Assembly: GCA_029582265.1 (NCBI GenBank)
Contig: CM055830.1
Span: 34,590,718 to 34,654,717, forward strand
Origin: Zoroaster sp. YZ-2022
Taxonomy: Eukaryota > Echinodermata > Asteroidea > Forcipulatida > Zoroasteridae
Direction of reading: 5' to 3'
Length of the DNA: 64,000 nt
Part shown: positions 58,140 through 64,000 of the stretch, piece by piece
How the letters are laid out: each line of letters begins with the position of its first letter
Numbering within the stretch: the first letter of the stretch is position 1
Made by a program: the position numbers and the translations under genes
Notes under the pieces: generated by a model
Seen by the model: the letters and a program-made list of their open reading frames with translations, nothing else
What the model was told of the DNA's origin: nothing
The model's database searches: none

Positions 58140-59320
58140 ACCGTTTTTGACCTTAAATAGAAGTGGTTCAAGCACATAGCAATCGATTGCAAGAAGGGCA
58201 ATCGATTAAATTAAGCTTGCATATTTCAGAAAGATAATCAGAAGGAAGGATAATTTATACCTTTAGACCTCCCGACTTTTACAAAAGGTACAGCTTACCT
58301 TTAATAAGGTTTCAACCATTGCAATATGAAAGCATCTGCAAGTTCCACCTTGTCACTTTCGGCATTTCTTCCTGGAATGCCAATACATTGATTTGTCGTC
58401 ACACGATCGTCGCTCAGTGAAATGCGTAAGTCGGAACTCAGAATTAAAGATGTACAATTCGTGCTCTTAGCCAATTTTACCTTTGAAAATATATTTAATT
58501 TTGAAATACATAGACACTTCTATCAAAAACTATTTGTCAGAATAGTTTCAAAGTAAACTGTAAAATGTCATTTTATTGGCCCAAAATTCCCGATTAACGA
58601 ATGATAAAGCGCAAAAGATTGTCCCGTTATTTTTCTATTTTCAAAAACAAAGTACTTTGTCATAACTTTGATGTTTATACACGATGTGCACAGACCGAGA
58701 TTAAGAACGTGTATTTAGTGTGCAACTCGCCTTTTTATAAACACTATCAACCCTAACTACCCCACGTCCATCGAAATCCACCACTTGGTTTTGCTTGAGT
58801 TGGCACAGTATAGCCCAGCGAATAGAGCATGTTGCCATATGTACTGAATCCATCAAACTCTTTGTTGGATTCAGGACTGTGTCTAGCCAAGCCATGGATG
58901 CTTTGCATTTGCTACTGTACCAATTCCATCAAAGTCCAACAGTTGGGGTACCTTTTTACTGCATGTTGATGGATTTTGGAGGATTTGGGTTCTTAGCAAA
59001 AATGCCTAGGGAGTTACGGTTAATTTGGCCTAATGGTCTAGTTTGAATACCCCATGTAGTGTTCATAATTTGTATTTATCTGTTATTTGTAATAAAAAAA
59101 AAAAATAAATAAATAAAATAAAAAAATAGGATGTTAAGTGGAGATCAACGCACAATATAAAAACACCACCTATAAACATGCACACGGTTTTAATACTTGC
59201 CATGAAAACACTGTGTTTCTACCAAGGATACCCCTGGTGTAATTACTAAGCAAGCGACATGGTCTATACTGACTACATTTACAGCGATTTATTTTTTATT
59301 ATTTTACTTTTAAAATTTAA
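58140..59320. other. Intergenic, with an A-rich tail
   Basis: Includes a 13-bp A run merging into (aaat)n at about 59094-59125, which could be the end of an old retroposed sequence covering about 58795-59090. No protein recognised. Confidence 0.3.
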
Positions 59321-59324
59321 ACAC

Positions 59325-59590
59325 TGCCCAAGAGAACAAGAAGCATGAGGGATACCCAAGCTAAAGTGCATATATTCTGAGCAGGTGGCAGATTAATCAG
59401 ATGATGATGAACATTAGATTTGAACGACTGACCAGATGGAACATTCACAACAGAGGCAGGTCAAGAGTTCCACAGCCTGGCATAAGAAGCTAAAAAGGAC
59501 CTCTGATGCTGTGAGGTACGAGATTTTGGAATAACAACTGTTTATTGATGGGATGCAGATGACTGCCTAGTAGAACGGTATGCTTTAAGC
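59325..59590 (-). pseudogene. Degenerate LINE reverse-transcriptase C-terminus
   Basis: The minus-strand frame reads SQHQRSFLASYARLWNS, a stop where LP is expected, then PASVVNVPSGQSFKSNVHHH. The RLWNSLP..V....FK pattern is typical of the end of CR1/Jockey-type LINE ORF2. In-frame stops show it is dead. Confidence 0.55.
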
Positions 59591-59649
59591 TGAGGTAGTT
59601 TATTACTGTCCAGTGGATGAGACAGCAGAGATCACTGCGGAAGAATTTT

Positions 59650-60890
59650 AATCAGGTATTTTCATTTGGCCAAATCCACCTCCTTGGTTCATCACCGACT
59701 AGGTGTATTTATTCGAGTAGAAGATGCTTGATGTATTTTGACTGATGGTGTTCGTGTCCTCCCCTAATTATTGCCCGTGGCAATGCGAGACTCCCAAAAC
59801 GCTACCCCTGAAGTGGTGCAAGTTGATCCATTACGGGACACTCATCACTTAATATGCTCTGATGAAAAACGACAACGCCGATTTGGCTTGACTTTTCTTT
59901 CATTAATTGTAAGTACCTCGGCGGATCTTCATAACTGTAGGATTACTGGGCACTCCCAGTAAAATATTAATTTTGCAATTTAATTTACGAACAAAACAGT
60001 TTTAATATTATTTCAGTTGTTCATTGTCTTAATATAACACCTTGGAGACTAACAATACAAATGGGAAACAATTTGTATAAACATGCTTTGACTAGCTTTG
60101 ACTAGATATATCTCACTTCCTTTGGCAATTTTTTAGCAGCATAACTTGACTCGTGTTTCGCCAATTTCCAAATAAGCTATTTCATGAACGGTAATTTAAA
60201 ACCCCTTCTTATTTAAATTGATCTATAAAAAGGATATCTTTGACACATGAAAGTGTTCGGTTGCATGAATCTGTGACCCTAGCATATCACTCACTATAAA
60301 TAGGCGATGTTTTCTCTTGAAGATGGACTATTGGGACCGTTGGTGGCGATATCTTGAACAAACCTAGTCTTGGTTCAAGGTATCGTCGCCATGGTCTAGC
60401 GTTTTTCAACATAGAGCCGTGGATTCGTTTACATGAGACCGAAGCTGTAGATAATAAAAATGTTGTCATCAGGTGATTTACGAAACGAAGATACCTTTAA
60501 GAAGAGATGTTGACTTTTGTAACGTATATTACGTGTACACATTCAGTGTTTTTTTAAGATTAGTTTTTGCAACGATAATTTTCATAATTACGTGTCTTGA
60601 TTTTTTTTAAAATAAATATATAACCATAAATATTACGTGTCTATTATAGTTGTCACTGCAGTAGTTTTAAACAAAATGCATAAAATATTTCTTGAAATCG
60701 GACGAATATTAATACTGTTTCTAAATCTGTCCTTCATAAAAAAAAAATTAATACAGACATAAATTGTCATAAATTGATACTTGAAGTCATAAAGGGGTTG
60801 AACACTATTGGGAATCACATGAAAACAAATGGAGATAATTTTTTTCAAGCTAATTGTTGTTTTAGATGGTAATGCTACCTGACATACTGA
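59650..60890. other. Intergenic
   Basis: No supported gene. AT-rich, with (aaaaaaaa) at about 60739. Confidence 0.35.
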
Positions 60891-60899
60891 GAGGTTATT

Positions 60900-61160
60900 T
60901 CGTCTGACACGTTATAAATTTTGAGAAATTTCGAACGTGAGTGAACTTAAATTCTAATCTGAAATGGACCATCAACTGAAGATCCGTTTCCAAATTAGAA
61001 TAAATACAAACAATCTGAATGCATTTTCACTATTTTCTCGTTAACGAGACAATGAAATAATCTGAAACTTTCACTGGTTGGTTTCTTTACATATAATAGC
61101 ATCTTGATTCGTATAAAGTATAGATGCAGACATTTTACATAAAGTGTACACTGCCTTTAA
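60900..61160 (-). repeat. R1 repeat copy
   Basis: Reverse R1: ggaccatcaactgaagatcc, aatctgaatgcattttcact, ctgaaactttcactggttgg, atagcatcttgattcgtata. Confidence 0.6.
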
Positions 61161-61624
61161 AAACATAAAACGAGAATGCATAATTAAATGCCATGGACGG
61201 ACATATGTTTTGACTGTTATTTTCATACCTTGCTTCTCTATTATTATCTTCAACAAGGCTTTTCATCCAATCTTTATTTCATTCCGAATGCGATTACATA
61301 CTAGCTAAAAATAGGTTAGCTTCTTGTATTGTGTCTATAGGCTACCCATTGAAATAAGTTGAACGACTGGCAAATAATACAAGCACTCATATCATCTTAC
61401 TGTCTTTTAGTCAAGCTATATATTGCTAGATGTTTTACTCCTCTGCAAAAGCAAAATGACGAATTTAATATAAAAGATTTTTTTCAACTTGGATGTCATG
61501 GCGTGCTGGCATTATTAATATGCTGCATTTTTTTTTAAGGAAATGACCGTACCAAAATACCCTTATATTCCATTGGTAATAACAAAACAAAGAAATTAAT
61601 TTAAGTGTTGAAAAATATATGGTG

Positions 61625-62035
61625 TATCAATTGATTTAATTTTGCCCTGCACCGATGTGTGTATACTGCTACTCAGTGCTATCTCATAGTATGCATACTC
61701 AGTGCTATCCGAGTGTCTGTGGAAAAAACTTCACAGGCGACTCGGGCGGGATTCGAACCCACGACCTCCTGCTTATTAGTGTAGACGTCTTAACCTCTCG
61801 ACCACCGAGCTTGCCCGATTATGTTTGGCTGGCTAGAATCCTATATAGCAGCGGGTGCCGCGATATTTATAGTTCGATGAAATTCTTGTGTCGGGTGATA
61901 AACAATTGATTTAATTTTGCCCTACAACGATGTGTGTATAGCACTGTATACTCAGTGCTTTCCGAGTGTATGTGAAAGCCCTTCACAGGCGACTCGGGCG
62001 GGATTCGAACCCACGACCTCCTGCTGGTGTATCAA
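61625..62035 (-). mobile_element. Tandem pair of the 16.5-kb SINE family
   Basis: Two same-orientation copies (from about 61627 and from about 61903), each with caattgatttaattttgccc and the tRNA-like gactcgggcgggattcgaac / ccacgacctcctgct. The second copy is truncated in its head. Unlike the head-to-head pair at 16.5 kb, these are direct repeats. Confidence 0.75.
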
Positions 62036-62264
62036 ATATCCCTTGATTGTTTTATGTCAGAGGTGCTATCAGTACGGTGAAAATTATCAAACTATATTTT
62101 GACTGATTTAAAATCTGATTGCAAATCAAATAATCACGCTATTAAAATTTCAATGAAATGAATTATAAATGAAATATTGCGCGAGAATTGTAAATGAACG
62201 TCAGAAATGTGTTCACCAATTTAAACTGCCAATTTCACATATTGATTTCTAACAATATTGCTTT

Positions 62265-62565
62265 ATTTTCAAGGCGCATATTATTACCCCTGCTCATAAG
62301 TCTCATAAGGCTCATAAATCATTCCTGAAACCATCTCAGCTCCCTGGGAATATACAGCTCAATTGATGCCTTACAGCGCATATAGGGCTAATCAACCAAC
62401 TCTGCCCTCAAATGTACCCATTTAATCCCTGGGTGGAGAGAAGCAATTATGGTTAAGTGTCTTGCTCAAGGACACAAGTGTCACGGCTGGGATTCGAGCC
62501 CACATTCTGCTGCTAACACCAGAACTTGAGTCCGGTAAGTTAGACCGCTCGGCCACGACACTCCA
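62265..62565 (-). mobile_element. tRNA-derived SINE, 3'-truncated
   Basis: Minus strand: gtgtcgtggccgagcggtct, B box region tgggctcgaatccca, centre gtgtccttgagcaagacact, aattgagctgtat. The gcgctatataaat tail is missing. Confidence 0.75.
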
Positions 62566-63431
62566 TGTATGAATGTATGAATTAGCAGGATGACCTTTTA
62601 CAAAAAGTGATTTAGTGGGTGTAACAAAAATCAAATTATCTCAAAGAAAGCTGCTGCCTTTGGGGCCTGAACCAAAGGTTATTTAAATAGGCCTATCTGA
62701 TCAAATCTGAAAGCCATTTCCAAAAACAGTGATAGTGGTAGTGATTGGTGTATTAAGTTCACGTGATCATTTGGTCCCTTGGGTCACGACTTCCAGTTCT
62801 TGAAATATGCTTTCAATTATAGGACAGCTTATAAGGGTACAATGCAATTCACAAACCGACTTATACAATTACCAAGCTAATCTATCGGATAACAACTTGG
62901 GGATAGAACAGAGAAGATCTGAAGACACTCAAACATAGTTTAGGACTAAATTTAATTTAGGTTTCATCTTCTTTCGTTACCCTAGATATGAATCAACCCT
63001 TTTGTTCGGTTACATGGATTTTAACGTCCAAGTGAATTAATGTACCTTGGTAATTGATACAGTTTCTTTGACTACGCGAGCACGATGCAATCTTGCCATC
63101 ATGTGTACATTAATCAAAGCATACAATGTAATTGCATGCAAATTGAATGCAATATCTCTATCATAGATCTTACCCAGTAGTAAGATCCATTAAATTTGCT
63201 ATTTTGTGATTAACGATAAGAAGTCTGCCTTTATGTGACTAGTAATTACAAGTATACAATACAATCGTATCTATAATGAACTGTAATCAAGGAGAAGCAA
63301 TTTTGTTTTTCTTTCATATAAACCCATCTAGCCGAAAATCCGAGAAACAGTAAACCTAAACTGAGATTCTGCTATCTGTTTTACCTTAAATTACAAGTAC
63401 AACTGACTCTTTATCTTGAGTAGACATAACA

Positions 63432-63596
63432 AAACATGACACAGCATGACGAAACATGACACAACATGACACAGCATGACACAGCATGACACAACATGAC
63501 ACAACATGACACAACATGACACAACATACACAGCATGACACAACATACACAACATGACACAACACGACACGACACGACACGACACGACACAACACA
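63432..63596. repeat. Microsatellite (catgacacaa)n with (cgaca)n
   Basis: About a dozen catgacaca[ag] units with occasional 9-mers (catacaca), ending in five cgaca repeats. The long Cys/Val/Met-rich minus-strand frames here are artefacts of the repeat. Confidence 0.92.
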
Positions 63597-63739
63597 TGCA
63601 AGTAGTCTGACGAAAAGATGAATAAACGCAGAATACAAAAGTTGGCTTATAAATAAAGGAAATTGAAGCCCCTTTACCAAGGGAATATTTTAAATGCGAA
63701 GTTGGACTAGCTGTATAGTCATTCCTGCTAGACATGCTC

Positions 63740-63786
63740 ATTCTCCTGAAGACGATCAGAGCATACTGATTGAAATGTCGAGTTGT
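63740..63786 (+). ncRNA. Hammerhead-ribozyme-like core (copy 2)
   Basis: In order: ATTCTC, CTGAAGA, one unpaired C, GATCAG, loop AGCATA, CTGATT, GAAA, TGTC, GAG. Stem II differs from copy 1 by compensating changes. Stem I is reduced to CTC/GAG. The ctgaaaagaac-like motif lies just to the right in reverse (agttcttttcat). Confidence 0.42.
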
Positions 63787-64000
63787 AACCACAGTTCTTT
63801 TCATAACTAATACCGCAAACAGTCTTTACTTAGACACTTGTTTATGTATTTATTTATTTGTTAGAGGGAGGAGGAGTTTATCTAAAGCGCGGTATTCTGA
63901 AGTACAATATTGTCTCGTAACACTAAATAAAGTCAGCACTAAGGCAAATTCATCTACATTTATTGATGCGAGTTTGTTTTACTCATGGTGTGGCTTTAAT

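Noticed and set aside
63386..63804. Cys/Val/Met/His-rich minus-strand ORFs up to 137 codons
   Set aside because: The peptides are translations of the catgacacaa microsatellite and have no stable frame.

Overview
The window is animal nuclear DNA: AT-rich, intron-bearing, gene-poor and crowded with interspersed repeats. There is no operon structure and no prokaryotic or organellar signature. The one gene I can name, MINDY4, occurs widely in animals. The tRNA-headed SINEs, hAT and Tc1 miniature elements and Penelope-type terminal sequences fit a marine invertebrate deuterostome, most likely an echinoderm. That placement is an inference from the repeat style, not from a diagnostic gene.

Layout. 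Positions 1-2520 (minus strand) hold the 5' end of MINDY4: four coding exons in perfect phase, starting with a LisH-type N-terminus and running off the left edge. Positions 4.1-17.4 kb hold a cluster of at least three related small single-pass membrane protein genes: C on the minus strand, A and B on the plus strand. A fourth, orphan signal-peptide exon (D) lies at 6294-6384. A and B share one architecture: a 91-nt signal-peptide exon ending in phase 1, a transmembrane exon ending in phase 2, and a terminal cytoplasmic exon. C has the same transmembrane and terminal exon pattern, but its first exon was not found. All three tails end in a class I PDZ-ligand-like sequence, and the tail of C also has an ITAM-like tyrosine pair. 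I do not recognise this family, and it is the best candidate here for something undescribed.

From 17.4 kb to the end I find no confident protein gene. The region holds a 3-copy, ~1.09-kb tandem array (27.46-30.75 kb), several tRNA-derived SINEs with different 3' tails, a head-to-head SINE palindrome (16.5-17.06 kb), hAT-type MITEs with exact 8-bp target duplications, a Tc1-type MITE carrying a SINE, one very abundant ~0.4-kb repeat family (called R1 here), a degenerate LINE reverse-transcriptase fragment, and simple or compound satellites. A few isolated candidate exons (about 19.0, 36.0, 42.2-42.5, 44.3 and 50.1 kb) are listed with low confidence.

Two distant Penelope-like terminal fragments (7.9 kb minus strand, 63.7 kb plus strand) share a hammerhead-ribozyme-like core whose stem II carries compensatory base changes.

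All exon models come from reading frames, splice dinucleotides and phase continuity only. No transcript or database search was available.
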